Of a stretch of DNA of 60,604 nucleotides, positions 34,403-43,273 are shown one piece after another. This DNA comes from Neotamlana sedimentorum (GTDB taxonomy: Bacteria > Bacteroidota > Bacteroidia > Flavobacteriales > Flavobacteriaceae). Numbering within the stretch: the first letter of the stretch is position 1; each line of letters starts with the position of its first letter. The stretch spans positions 1 through 60,604 of the forward strand of contig NZ_JTDW01000016.1 in the NCBI RefSeq assembly GCF_000943565.1, in the 5' to 3' direction. The translations under genes were made by a program, and so were the position numbers. The notes beneath the pieces are model-generated. The model was not told the origin of the DNA. It did no database searches and saw nothing but the letters and a program-made list of their open reading frames with translations.

Positions 34403-35539
34403 TTAATTTTCTCTTCGGAATTCGGAAGGTGTAATAGAGGTAAACTTTTTAAAGGCAGTATAAAAAGTTGATTTAGAGTTAAAACCACATTCTAATCCAA
34501 TAGCAACTATAGTATACTCGCTAAACTCATTATTAGACAAAAATTGTTTAGCCTGTTCTACCCTTAAAGAATTTATAAAATCAGAAAAATTATAGTCACT
34601 ATATGAATTTATAAGTTTAGACAAGTAACTTTTACTCATACCAACATTAATAGCCAAAATTTCCATGTTTAATAAAGGGTCTAAGTAAAGTTTATTTTCA
34701 ATAATATAGTTTCTAACCAACTCAAAATCCTGTTTGTGTTTTTCGTTATAAAAACCGTCTTCTTCTTGATTAGAAATGTGAGTATTAGGAGTTGTCAATT
34801 TTAAAAAGTGAGTATCAATCGAACTTCTTAACACAATACGATCTCTTAGAACATTATACTTGTAAAATCCTTGATACCCTATCCAATACAAAAGAATTGA
34901 TGATCCTACTCTTAAGAACACATAAGCATCTTCATTACCTGTTAAGGTTTTTATAGCCAAAGCCCCTGCCCAAAAAACAATAACCACAGTACCAAAACGT
35001 ATAAACCATTTGATCCAATTTAAATCATCATAAGATAAAATAAAAGAAATTAACTGGTTCCGTTTAAAAATTAACAAACATGAATTTACAAATAAAAATA
35101 TGGCATAAATTAAATTAAAAATATCTTCGAAAGTAGTATAGTTTTGTATCAGCGAAGTGTCTCTCTCCGGAACCTCATAATATACATAGGAAATTACACA
35201 CAGTCGAATTACTATTTCAAAAAAGAAAATTGCAATCGAAATTCTTAAAAAGTCGTTTACTTTCTCCTGAACTCTTAAAAAATGAGTGGTAAAGGCATAA
35301 AACATAGGTAGTATTAAAAAATACCAAGGGACAAGAAGTTGTTGTATTAAAAATAAATCTGAAATAAAATCATTATCAATAAGCCACCTTTGAAGATTGT
35401 TTAGAGAAATAAATAAAACTGTTAAATTAAGGAAAACAATAACCTTATCACATTTTTTCTTCACAAACATAGTTACAAGGTTAAAGGCTAAACCTTGAAC
35501 AACACCAGCTATTAGAAAAAAATTAATTACAGAACCCAA
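34403..35539 (-). CDS. Membrane-bound AraC-family regulator, second copy
   Basis: 378 residues with the same plan as its neighbour: seven or so membrane helices, then an AraC domain (MEILAINVGMSKSYLSKLIN, TIVAIGLECGFNSKSTFYTAFKKFTSITPS). The DNA-binding half is much closer to the neighbour than the membrane half, which differs in length and detail, so the copies may sense different signals. It starts 314 bp from a divergent HTH regulator and may be co-transcribed with a 41-codon frame upstream (35575-35700). Confidence 0.9.
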   Translation of the reverse strand: MGSVINFFLIAGVVQGLAFNLVTMFVKKKCDKVIVFLNLTVLFISLNNLQRWLIDNDFISDLFLIQQLLVPWYFLILPMFYAFTTHFLRVQEKVNDFLRISIAIFFFEIVIRLCVISYVYYEVPERDTSLIQNYTTFEDIFNLIYAIFLFVNSCLLIFKRNQLISFILSYDDLNWIKWFIRFGTVVIVFWAGALAIKTLTGNEDAYVFLRVGSSILLYWIGYQGFYKYNVLRDRIVLRSSIDTHFLKLTTPNTHISNQEEDGFYNEKHKQDFELVRNYIIENKLYLDPLLNMEILAINVGMSKSYLSKLINSYSDYNFSDFINSLRVEQAKQFLSNNEFSEYTIVAIGLECGFNSKSTFYTAFKKFTSITPSEFRREN

Positions 35540-35574
35540 ATACCATCATTAAATTTAAACTAAATATAAGAAAT

Positions 35575-35700
35575 TCAGCTATTTAAATTAACCTTAGACT
35601 TGTTTTTTTTATTTATTAGCACAATATAAATGTAATGATCTAATAACTTATTGAGTAGTATAAGTAATTTATTTAATTTCTTTGATTCTTGTGTTTTCAT
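35575..35700 (-). CDS. Possible small protein upstream of the AraC pair
   Basis: 41 codons from an ATG at 35700. Basic and leucine-rich (KKLNKLLILLNKLLDHYIYIVL). It lies 35 bp before the AraC start and has a TACCTTTG promoter element 43 bp upstream. Not recognised in any family; it may simply be leader. The remainder of the 314-bp gap (35540-35853) shows no other gene. Confidence 0.3.
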   Translation of the reverse strand: MKTQESKKLNKLLILLNKLLDHYIYIVLINKKNKSKVNLNS

Positions 35701-35742
35701 GGGGATTTTTAACTTGTTAATAGCAAATAGTTCTTCTTTACC

Positions 35743-35750
35743 CAAAGGTA
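35743..35750 (-). promoter_or_regulatory. Probable promoter of the AraC pair, TACCTTTG
   Basis: Perfect TAnnTTTG on the minus strand, pointing into the 41-codon frame and the AraC gene. No clear -33 TTTG was found. Confidence 0.45.
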
Positions 35751-35853
35751 TTTACTATTTTTAACAATCATTCTTTAAAATTGTCCAAAATTTTAAAAAT
35801 AAAATCTTAATTTTCACAAAACATCTTCCTTAGAACTTGTAATTTTTCAAAAA

Positions 35854-36852
35854 ATGCAAGAACAGTTTATAAAATACTTAAAAAATAAGTCTAAAAACAA
35901 CACATCATTTGTTGACGAAATGGCTGGTGTATTAGACATTGGCTACGATGCGGCATACAGACGTATCAATTTAAAAACTAATTTATCACTTGAAGAAAGT
36001 GTTAAACTAGCCAAACATTTCAAAATTTCGTTAAACAAACTTTTTGAAATTGATAGTCCAGATCACATCGTGGTAGAGCTACCACCATTACCAAAAAATG
36101 AAAAAGGATTAGAAATGTGGTTCAAGGCATCACTTCAAAATGTTCTGCACCTAACAAAAGAAAAGGAAGCAGAGTTTATTTATTCTGGAAAAGATATCCC
36201 TTTATTTCATTTATTGACAGATAGCTATTTAACTCGTTACAAAATGTACGTATGGTTAAAGGACCTAAATGAAGAAATGGCAAGAACCAAAATTTCATTC
36301 GACGACTGGATGAAGCAAATTCCCGTTTCGCTTCTTAATAGTGCAATAGAGCTCGGAGAACTCTATAAAAATATAAACATAACAGAATTATGGAGTGATA
36401 ATACGGTAACAGGAACACTTCACCAACTTATATATTATTTTGAAGCTGGCCTTGTATCTAAAGAGGTTGCCCTTAAAATATGTGATGATATTGATCTTGT
36501 TATTGGGCATACCGAAAAAATGACTATAAATCAAAGCATCTTGGAAACCGATAGGGAAAACTCCTTCAAATTATATAAGTGCGATTTACATGTTCTTACA
36601 AATAGTTTAATGATAGTTACACCTAAACAAAAAGTATTTTATGTTCCATTTACCGTTTTAACATATTTTAAAGTTGAACATGAAGAAACTTGTTTATTAA
36701 TGCATGACTTTTTAAGAAAACAAATGTCTAACTCAAAACTACTGGTTACAGCCGGCGAAAAAGACAGAACCTTATTTTTTAACAAAATACATTCAAAAAT
36801 TGAAATTACAAGGCAACGTATTATTAGAGAAGATGCCATGACTTTTTTATAG
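35854..36852 (+). CDS. HTH-domain transcriptional regulator
   Basis: 332 residues. The first 70 residues form a helix-turn-helix (FVDEMAGVLDIGYDAAYRRINLKTNLSLEESVKLAKHFKIS) like the XRE/BetR group. The rest, about 80-332, is a helical domain without recognisable motif, probably for ligand or dimer contacts (LPKNEKGLEMWFKASLQNV, KEAEFIYSGKDIPLFHLL). Divergent from the AraC pair, with which it may share control of the 30-36 kb accessory block. No signal peptide; cytosolic. Confidence 0.8.
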   Translation: MQEQFIKYLKNKSKNNTSFVDEMAGVLDIGYDAAYRRINLKTNLSLEESVKLAKHFKISLNKLFEIDSPDHIVVELPPLPKNEKGLEMWFKASLQNVLHLTKEKEAEFIYSGKDIPLFHLLTDSYLTRYKMYVWLKDLNEEMARTKISFDDWMKQIPVSLLNSAIELGELYKNINITELWSDNTVTGTLHQLIYYFEAGLVSKEVALKICDDIDLVIGHTEKMTINQSILETDRENSFKLYKCDLHVLTNSLMIVTPKQKVFYVPFTVLTYFKVEHEETCLLMHDFLRKQMSNSKLLVTAGEKDRTLFFNKIHSKIEITRQRIIREDAMTFL

Positions 36853-36933
36853 CTTTAAACATAAATGTACTAGAATTACGTTAAAACCTGTTAAAAACTT
36901 GTAAATGTGCTCTTTAATTATATATTTTATGAT

Positions 36934-37308
36934 ATGATTTATAAAGACAAAGAAAAATATTCAGACATATTAAAAGACTCTATTTCTTATTTAGAAAATC
37001 ATGGTTTTGAAAATATTAAAGCTGATATTAAGGGTTATGACCGTCCAAAACAATATGTAAAATCTGGAAGTGATATCAGCATAACACCAGATATAACAGC
37101 AACTAAAGAAGGTAGAACATATTATTTTGATATTGGTTTAAAATCGGAAAAACCAAAACTTTTAAAATCCAAATGGTTATTTTTAAATACACTTAGTAAC
37201 TTAAAGTCTTTTCGTTTTAGATTAATTACCGCTCGAGGACATTATAAGTTTACCGAAGATATGCTAGATGCTGTAAATCTTAACCATAAGCATTTAATAA
37301 AACTTTAG
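36934..37308 (+). CDS. Hypothetical protein, possible nuclease-like fold
   Basis: 124 residues from the ATG at 36934; the frame is open from a GTG at 36907, but the extra residues are hydrophobic and atypical. It is a soluble alpha/beta protein with ITPDITATKEGRTYYFDIGLKSEK, loosely resembling the PD-(D/E)xK nuclease core (PD, then hydrophobic-D-x-x-LK). I do not recognise the family. It follows the HTH gene by 81 bp and may be in the same unit. Confidence 0.6.
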   Translation: MIYKDKEKYSDILKDSISYLENHGFENIKADIKGYDRPKQYVKSGSDISITPDITATKEGRTYYFDIGLKSEKPKLLKSKWLFLNTLSNLKSFRFRLITARGHYKFTEDMLDAVNLNHKHLIKL

Positions 37309-37351
37309 TTTGTGTTAACGCCTTCAAACTCTACAGTAAAAGTAGCATCTT

Positions 37352-37359
37352 TATTTTTG
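37352..37359 (+). promoter_or_regulatory. Possible distal rpoD promoter, TATTTTTG
   Basis: Perfect TAnnTTTG in the 252-bp gap before rpoD. It would give a leader of about 197 nt containing a 17-codon frame (37387-37440). Nothing else was recognised in the gap apart from the ribosome-binding site. Confidence 0.35.
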
Positions 37360-37548
37360 TGAATCTGTATGTTTAATTTCTACAAAATGAACATAACAAA
37401 TAAAAAAAGAACTGGTAAACTTACTTATTTAAAGCCATAAACAAAAAAAACAAGGAAGCATTAAAAATTATTTTCACTTTTATGTAACATTTTTTAAGGT
37501 TTGTCCGTATAACCAATGAATGCCCTAATATTCACAAATTAAATTACA

Positions 37549-37553
37549 GGAGA
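37549..37553 (+). promoter_or_regulatory. Shine-Dalgarno-like site before rpoD
   Basis: AGGAG ends 7 bp before the rpoD ATG at 37561. This is unusual because Bacteroidota ribosomes mostly ignore such sites. Confidence 0.5.
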
Positions 37554-37560
37554 TTTTTAG

Positions 37561-38424
37561 ATGAGACAACTTAAAATTACGAAGCAGGTAACCAATAGAG
37601 AAACCGCATCGTTAGATAAATATCTACAGGAAATTGGTAAAGTAGACTTAATTACTGCCGACGAAGAAGTTGAATTAGCACAACGTATTAAAGCTGGAGA
37701 CCAAATTGCTTTAGAAAAGTTAACGAAAGCTAACTTACGTTTTGTGGTATCGGTAGCTAAGCAATATCAAAACCAAGGATTAACCCTGCCCGATTTAATT
37801 AACGAAGGAAACTTAGGGTTAATTAAAGCGGCACAACGTTTTGATGAAACTCGTGGTTTTAAATTTATATCTTATGCCGTTTGGTGGATTCGTCAATCTA
37901 TTCTTCAAGCATTAGCAGAACAATCGCGTATTGTGCGTTTACCTTTAAACAAAATTGGTTCTATTAATAAAATTAATAAAACATTTGCGTTTTTAGAGCA
38001 AAGTCACGAACGCCCACCTTCTGCTGAAGAAATTGCTAAGGAGTTAGATATGACAATTAACGACGTAAAAGAATCGATGAAAAATTCTGGTCGTCACGTA
38101 AGTATGGATGCGCCTTTAGTTGAAGGTGAAGATTCTAACCTTTACGATGTTTTAAATTCTGGTGAATCACCAAACCCAGATAAAGAATTATTACACGAAT
38201 CTTTACGCACAGAAATTGAACGTGCTCTTGAAACTTTAACACCTCGTGAAGCCGATGTTATTCGTTTATACTTTGGCTTAGGAAACCAACACCCAATGAC
38301 ACTTGAAGAAATTGGTGAAACTTTCGATTTAACTCGTGAGCGTGTACGCCAAATTAAAGAAAAAGCTATTCGTAGATTAAAACATACGTCTAGAAGTAAA
38401 ATATTAAAAACATATTTAGGATAG
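37561..38424 (+). CDS. rpoD: Primary RNA polymerase sigma factor (sigma-A)
   Basis: 287 residues, the short Bacteroidota form without the long N-terminal region 1.1. Directs RNA polymerase to the TTTG/TAnnTTTG promoters. Seen in order are region 1.2 ([16 protein letters not shown]), region 2 ([52 protein letters not shown]), region 3 ([13 protein letters not shown]) and region 4 ([43 protein letters not shown]). It is followed by a strong terminator and preceded by a Shine-Dalgarno-like AGGAG. Confidence 0.98.
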   Translation: MRQLKITKQVTNRETASLDKYLQEIGKVDLITADEEVELAQRIKAGDQIALEKLTKANLRFVVSVAKQYQNQGLTLPDLINEGNLGLIKAAQRFDETRGFKFISYAVWWIRQSILQALAEQSRIVRLPLNKIGSINKINKTFAFLEQSHERPPSAEEIAKELDMTINDVKESMKNSGRHVSMDAPLVEGEDSNLYDVLNSGESPNPDKELLHESLRTEIERALETLTPREADVIRLYFGLGNQHPMTLEEIGETFDLTRERVRQIKEKAIRRLKHTSRSKILKTYLG

Positions 38425-38503
38425 TAAGTTTTTTATAAAATTTACGTCTAAATTAAGGTAACAACAGTTTAAACATAACTGTTCGTTTTTTGATTGATGA
38501 AAG

Positions 38504-38537
38504 AACCCGCGGCTGATTACCGCGGGTTTATTTTTTT
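38504..38537 (+). terminator. Terminator of rpoD
   Basis: AACCCGCGG (38504-38512) pairs perfectly with CCGCGGGTT (38520-38528), followed by TATTTTTTT. This is the most GC-rich stem in the window. An imperfect AACAGTT/AACTGTT repeat lies just before it. Confidence 0.92.
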
Positions 38538-38580
38538 AGTTCATCATCATTTTTTTTTCAAAAATGACTATATTTAGTAA

Positions 38581-38988
38581 ATGTTAAAAACTATTTGTTA
38601 CAAAAGTATAGTGCGCGATACTTTAAGTATTCTAGACACCGAACAACTTTTTTTAGAAACTAAAAAAAATAACGACAAACATAATATTTCGGGTGTATTA
38701 ATAAAGCGCGGTGATGTGTTTTTTCAAATATTGGAAGGACCTGAAGACCATTTGAATCAATTGTATCTAAAAATTATTAAAGATCGCAGACATTCAAATA
38801 TAGAAGAATTACTAAACACTTCTATTACTGCTTTAAGTTTTTCAAATTTTGAATTTGGCTACAGCATTATTCAAGAAACAAGTTCGCTTTTCGACTTACA
38901 AAATTACCTAGTGAAAATAGAATCTTCCAATGCAAACATTTCTCTTTTTCTTCAAAATATAGAATCATTTTTAGATGAAGACCAATAA
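38581..38988 (+). CDS. BLUF-domain blue-light sensor, single-domain
   Basis: 135 residues, a short BLUF protein without an output domain. Flavin-binding features seen are Tyr7 in ICYKSIV, the Asn in NNDKHNISGVLI and the Gln of FFQILEGP, which together form the Tyr-Gln switch. The C-terminal part (about 95-135) is helical. Such proteins signal by protein-protein contact. A TATATTTA promoter-like element ends 4 bp before the ATG. It sits between rpoD and rpe. Confidence 0.9.
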   Translation: MLKTICYKSIVRDTLSILDTEQLFLETKKNNDKHNISGVLIKRGDVFFQILEGPEDHLNQLYLKIIKDRRHSNIEELLNTSITALSFSNFEFGYSIIQETSSLFDLQNYLVKIESSNANISLFLQNIESFLDEDQ

Positions 38989-38996
38989 AAAAATAT

Positions 38997-39004
38997 TAGT
39001 TTTG
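38997..39004 (+). promoter_or_regulatory. Probable rpe promoter, TAGTTTTG
   Basis: Perfect TAnnTTTG, 25 bp before the rpe ATG, followed by a TA-repeat of about 12 bp. Confidence 0.55.
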
Positions 39005-39029
39005 TTTTAATATATATATATAAACTAAA

Positions 39030-39692
39030 ATGTCTAATAAACTAATAGCACCCTCTGTTCTAGCTGCAGATTTCGCAAACTTACAACGCGATATAGAAAT
39101 GATTAATAATAGTGATGCCGATTGGTTTCACATAGACATTATGGATGGTGTATTTGTACCGAACATATCATTTGGTATGCCTGTTTTACAAGCCATAACC
39201 AAATATGCTAAAAAAACTATTGATGTTCATTTAATGATAGTTGACCCAGATAGATACATAAAAACCTTTGCAGAACTAGGAGCTAATTATTTAACCGTAC
39301 ATTTTGAAGCTTGCACGCATTTACACCGCACTTTACAAGCTATAAAAGCAGAAGGAATGAAAACCGGAGTTGCTTTAAACCCGCACACCAATGTAAACCT
39401 TTTAGCAGATGTAATACAAGACATCGATTTAGTTTGCATTATGAGTGTTAATCCAGGTTTTGGCGGACAAAGTTTTATTGAGAACACTTACAATAAAGTG
39501 GCTCAGCTTAAAAGTCTTATAACAGAAAAAGGTGCTAACACCTTAATTGAGATTGATGGTGGTGTTAGCGATAAAAACAGTAAAAAACTTACAGACACGG
39601 GCGCAGATGTATTAGTTGCTGGAAGCTTTATTTTTAAAAGCAAAAATCAAACACAAACCATTACCAATTTAAAACAAAGCGTAAATAATTAA
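39030..39692 (+). CDS. rpe: Ribulose-phosphate 3-epimerase
   Basis: 220 residues, full length TIM-barrel metalloenzyme interconverting ribulose 5-phosphate and xylulose 5-phosphate in the pentose phosphate pathway. Seen are IAPSVLAADFANL, the metal-binding WFHIDIMDG, DVHLMI, HFEA, MSVNPGFGGQSF, the catalytic Asp in EIDGGVSD and VAGSFIF. It converges on the CBS gene with a 4-bp overlap. Confidence 0.97.
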   Translation: MSNKLIAPSVLAADFANLQRDIEMINNSDADWFHIDIMDGVFVPNISFGMPVLQAITKYAKKTIDVHLMIVDPDRYIKTFAELGANYLTVHFEACTHLHRTLQAIKAEGMKTGVALNPHTNVNLLADVIQDIDLVCIMSVNPGFGGQSFIENTYNKVAQLKSLITEKGANTLIEIDGGVSDKNSKKLTDTGADVLVAGSFIFKSKNQTQTITNLKQSVNN

Positions 39693-40105
39693 AATTGATT
39701 TAATAACAGCTTTATTAAATCTGTTGTAGTTATAATTCCTATTAACTTATTGTATTTTATAACAGGAAGAGCATGAAACTCTTCTCGTGAAAATATTTCG
39801 GCAGCCTCTTTTACGCTACTTGCTGCTGATATAGTTACTATATTTTCTTTCATGACTTGGTTAATCGACATGTTATAAACCATAGCATCAATCTCGTTAT
39901 TTCCTGCTAAATTATAATCGCAGAAACTTAAACGCTGTAAATCTGTGTAACTTAACATACCTATAACCCTATTACCTTCAACTATAGGAATATGGCGTAT
40001 ATGGTGTTTTTTAAACAACATATCGGCCTTTTCTAAACTATCTTCTTTGTGTAATGTTATAACGGGTGTGGTCATTAACATTGAAACTGGAACCTTTCGT
40101 ATCAT
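39689..40105 (-). CDS. CBS-domain pair protein
   Basis: 138 residues made almost entirely of two CBS domains (MTTPVITLHKEDSLEKADMLF; IVTISAASSVKEAAEIFSREEFHALPVI). Such stand-alone pairs bind adenine nucleotides and act as energy sensors. No catalytic or transport domain is attached. Its partner is unknown. Its end overlaps the rpe stop. Confidence 0.9.
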   Translation of the reverse strand: MIRKVPVSMLMTTPVITLHKEDSLEKADMLFKKHHIRHIPIVEGNRVIGMLSYTDLQRLSFCDYNLAGNNEIDAMVYNMSINQVMKENIVTISAASSVKEAAEIFSREEFHALPVIKYNKLIGIITTTDLIKLLLNQF

Positions 40106-40181
40106 GACATTTTATATTTTTATTTGATTAAAATTATAAAATGTATACACTAAAATTCATGATAATTGTCATGAATAAAAC

Positions 40182-41018
40182 TTAATACCCTGCCACTTCA
40201 AAATTAAGCATTTGCTTAATTTTATAATAAATCTCCGGAAACTGGCTTTTAAACTCCGATGGTGTTTCTATAAAAGTTTCTAATGCTACGGCTAAAAACT
40301 CAAATTGATTTGTATAAGCGTAATCTCTAAAATATTTAGATTTCACTAAACTGCTTTTCAAATATTCTTCGCTATGTAGTAATTTTGACAATTCGGCAAA
40401 TGTATCACTAAATATTATAGAACTAACATCGCGAGATTGTATACTGTTTATTTGAATAGCATGAGTAAATTCGTGTATTCCTAAATTTATATTATCATCT
40501 TGAATGGCATAGCCTTTTTTAAAATCTTTCCAGGATAAAACTAGCGACTTTAAACTTGGGTTGAATTCTCCTTTATTATAGGTTTGATTTGTAGTTGAAA
40601 AAAACACGTCGGGATACACAACAATTCTTTCAATGGAAGGAATTAAATATTCACGAAAACCAAAAGTAAGCATTACAGCTGTGGCCGATATTAATATTTT
40701 CATCTCTTCGGTAACCTCCACGCCTTCTCTTCCTAAAAAGTCCTTATCATTTTTAAATCTAATTAACCTATGTTCAAAATATTTTTGCTCCTTAAAAGAT
40801 AATCGTGAATAAAACTTAAAACTATTTTTTAAAAAATTACGGTCGTTTGCATTTAACTGCTTTAAAATGATGTAAAAATGATTAAAAAACGGCTTTCTAT
40901 ATTTTACCACATAGGCAGTTTCTATTAACTTAAAACTATAGTTAAAAACAAGCCCAAGCAAAACGATTATAAAACCAATAATAATTACTTGAGAAGACGT
41001 ATTTAAAGTATTAAACAA
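40182..41018 (-). CDS. M90-type zinc peptidase, MtfA-like
   Basis: 278 residues. One N-terminal membrane helix (VIIIGFIIVLLGLVFNY) is followed by a domain containing the zinc motif HEFTHAIQ and, after it, the conserved ESYLKSSL-like EEYLKSSLVKSKYFRDYAYTNQFEFLAV segment of the M90 (MtfA) family. MtfA is involved in glucose-related signalling in enterobacteria, but its role in this group is unknown. The membrane helix is an addition typical of the Bacteroidota forms. Confidence 0.85.
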   Translation of the reverse strand: MFNTLNTSSQVIIIGFIIVLLGLVFNYSFKLIETAYVVKYRKPFFNHFYIILKQLNANDRNFLKNSFKFYSRLSFKEQKYFEHRLIRFKNDKDFLGREGVEVTEEMKILISATAVMLTFGFREYLIPSIERIVVYPDVFFSTTNQTYNKGEFNPSLKSLVLSWKDFKKGYAIQDDNINLGIHEFTHAIQINSIQSRDVSSIIFSDTFAELSKLLHSEEYLKSSLVKSKYFRDYAYTNQFEFLAVALETFIETPSEFKSQFPEIYYKIKQMLNFEVAGY

Positions 41019-41055
41019 AAGTGTGTAGGTTAAAGTTTGTTTGTGTAAAATTACA

Positions 41056-42420
41056 TTACTTTTTTATATAAACTGTTTTTATGTTTACAAATTCTAAAAT
41101 TCCTTCTTTTGATAATTCTCTACCATAACCTGAAGCTTTTGTTCCTCCAAAGGGTAATCTTGGGTCAGATTTAACCATATCGTTAACAAACAAGGCGCCG
41201 TCGGGTATATTCTCTATTTCTTTATAAACACTATCTATATTTTCTGTAAAAATCATGGTACCTAAGCCAAACCTTGAATTTGCAGCCAATGCAATGGCTT
41301 CTTCATTATTTTTTGCTTTTATTATAGCTGCTACCGGACCAAAGGTTTCTTCCTTAAAAACAGGCATATCTGGAGTTATTTCTGTAACAATTGTAGGCTC
41401 AAAATAAGTTTTATGACGTTTGTTTCCGGTTACAATTTTGGCTCCCATTTTTACAGATTGATTAACTTGCTCTTCTAATTCTTCTGCCAAATCTTCTCTA
41501 GCCATAACTCCCATAAAAACGTCGTTATCTTCAGGGTTACCAGACTTAAGTTCTAAAACACTACTAGTAAAACGCTCTAAAAATTCATCGTAAATACCTT
41601 CGGATACTATAAAACGCTTGGCTGCAATGCAACTTTGCCCTGTATTTTGCATTCTGGCCTTTACCATAGTTTCTAGGTGTGCATCTAAATTAGCGTCATC
41701 AAAAACTACACAAGCATTATTTCCGCCTAACTCTAAAACCGTTTTCTTTAAATTTTTACCAGCAATGGCTGCTACACTTCTTCCTGCTACTTCGCTCCCT
41801 GTAAGTGTAACCGCTTTTACAGTGTCGCTGGCTATAATATCTTCAATTAACTCATGACCAATTAATAAGGTTTGAAAACACCCTTTTGGATAACCTGCCT
41901 CCTCAAATAAATCTTGAATAGCTATAGCAGTTCCCGACACGTTAGAAGCATGTTTTAATAGCCCAACATTTCCTGCCGTAAGTGACGGAATAGCAAAACG
42001 CATGACTTGCCAAAACGGATAATTCCATGGCATAACTGCCAGTACAGCGCCAATGGGATCGTAGCTTATAAAACTTTCGTGCGCATCGGTTTCAATTATA
42101 CTATCTGCTAAAAACTCTTCGGCATTAGTCATATAAAAATCACAAAGCCAAACACATTTTTCAATTTCTGCAATACTTTGGCTAATGGGTTTTCCCATTT
42201 CTGTAGTCATTAATTTAGCATACTTTTCTTTGTTATCTTCCATTAAGTTAGCTAAATTTTCTAATAGCTTTACCCGTTCTTTAATCTCTATTTTACGCCA
42301 ACCTTCAAAAATTGAATCTGCTTGTTTTAAAATACCATCAATCTCTTTTTTAGTATGATATTTATATGTTTGTAAAGGTTCTTGGTTATACGGATTTATA
42401 GTTTGAATTTTATTTTTCAT
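41056..42420 (-). CDS. Succinate-semialdehyde dehydrogenase family protein
   Basis: 454 residues from the ATG at 42420; the frame extends to 42468, but the family begins at IQTINPYNQEPL. NAD(P)-dependent aldehyde dehydrogenase. Seen are PWNYPFWQVMRFA, TGSEVAGRSVA, the catalytic Glu in VLELGGNNACVVF and the Cys in GQSCIAAKRFIV, and the C-terminal LPFGGTKASGYGRELS. Closest to the short SSADH (sad/gabD-like) type; substrate range uncertain. Divergent from the YtxH operon. Confidence 0.9.
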   Translation of the reverse strand: MKNKIQTINPYNQEPLQTYKYHTKKEIDGILKQADSIFEGWRKIEIKERVKLLENLANLMEDNKEKYAKLMTTEMGKPISQSIAEIEKCVWLCDFYMTNAEEFLADSIIETDAHESFISYDPIGAVLAVMPWNYPFWQVMRFAIPSLTAGNVGLLKHASNVSGTAIAIQDLFEEAGYPKGCFQTLLIGHELIEDIIASDTVKAVTLTGSEVAGRSVAAIAGKNLKKTVLELGGNNACVVFDDANLDAHLETMVKARMQNTGQSCIAAKRFIVSEGIYDEFLERFTSSVLELKSGNPEDNDVFMGVMAREDLAEELEEQVNQSVKMGAKIVTGNKRHKTYFEPTIVTEITPDMPVFKEETFGPVAAIIKAKNNEEAIALAANSRFGLGTMIFTENIDSVYKEIENIPDGALFVNDMVKSDPRLPFGGTKASGYGRELSKEGILEFVNIKTVYIKK

Positions 42421-42595
42421 AGTAATACTGTTTTTATTTGAAATTACACATAATGCTTTAAAGTCCATATTCTAAAAGACTGTTTAACATAAGTTTATTA
42501 AAACATTGTAACTTCTTTAAGAGTGTTTTTACGTAAATAATGGTAACTTAAAATAGTTGAAAAAATAAAGTTTAATCATTAAAAAAAACAAGATT

Positions 42596-42922
42596 ATGAG
42601 TAATAACACAAATTCTGCATTAGGACTTTTATTAGGTGGAGCTATAGGTGCCACATTAGGAATTCTTTTTGCTCCAGATAAAGGAACTAACACTAGAAGA
42701 AAATTAAGAGAAGAAGCTGAAGCTGCTAAAGATAACATAGCTTCTACAGCCGAGGATTTAAAAAATCAAGTAGCAAGTACATTAACTACCAAAAAAGCAA
42801 CTTTAGATGCCCAATTAGAGCATGTTGTTTCTGATGCTAGTTATAAAGCTGAAGACGTGATTACTACGTTAGAGAAAAAGCTTAAAGATTTAAAAGATAA
42901 GAACAAAAAACTACAGAAGTAA
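42596..42922 (+). CDS. YtxH domain protein
   Basis: 108 residues. An N-terminal glycine-zipper membrane helix (LGLLLGGAIGATLGILFAPDKG) is followed by a long charged coiled coil (RRKLREEAEAAKDNIASTAEDL). Members are general-stress envelope proteins of unknown mechanism. First of three closely spaced genes (gaps of 1 and 2 bp). Confidence 0.92.
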   Translation: MSNNTNSALGLLLGGAIGATLGILFAPDKGTNTRRKLREEAEAAKDNIASTAEDLKNQVASTLTTKKATLDAQLEHVVSDASYKAEDVITTLEKKLKDLKDKNKKLQK

Positions 42923-42923
42923 T

Positions 42924-43271
42924 ATGTCGGTTTTTGAACATATTAACGAAACCTCAAATAAAGCTATAGATAAAGGCGAAGAATATTTAAAAAAATCGCA
43001 CGAATTTTACAGGTTAAAAGTATTTCAACAACTAACCTCATCTATGAGCCTCCTATTTAAAACTATTTGCATGGGAGCCTTAATTCTTGTAGCATTTTTA
43101 TTCTTAGCTATATCGGCAGCGGTAGCTATTGGTAACGCTTTAAATAGCGTGCCTTTAGGCTACTTAATTGTTGGTGGTGTATTTTTATTATTATCTATTA
43201 TATTTTATTTCGCTAGAGGTTTTATAAACAATATAGTGATACGCTCACTATCTAAAACTTTTTTTGAATAA
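42924..43271 (+). CDS. Holin-like small membrane protein
   Basis: 115 residues with two hydrophobic helices (MGALILVAFLFLAISAAVAIG and LGYLIVGGVFLLLSIIFYF) flanked by polar ends. It resembles the phage_holin_3_6 family, which in non-phage settings appears beside YtxH proteins. No other phage genes are near, so a phage origin is not implied. Second gene of the stress operon. Confidence 0.8.
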   Translation: MSVFEHINETSNKAIDKGEEYLKKSHEFYRLKVFQQLTSSMSLLFKTICMGALILVAFLFLAISAAVAIGNALNSVPLGYLIVGGVFLLLSIIFYFARGFINNIVIRSLSKTFFE

Positions 43272-43273
43272 TT

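Noticed and set aside
42924-43271. Phage origin suggested by the holin-like protein
   Set aside because: It is in a stress-type operon with YtxH and no lysin, portal or capsid gene is near; the holin family name is by homology only.
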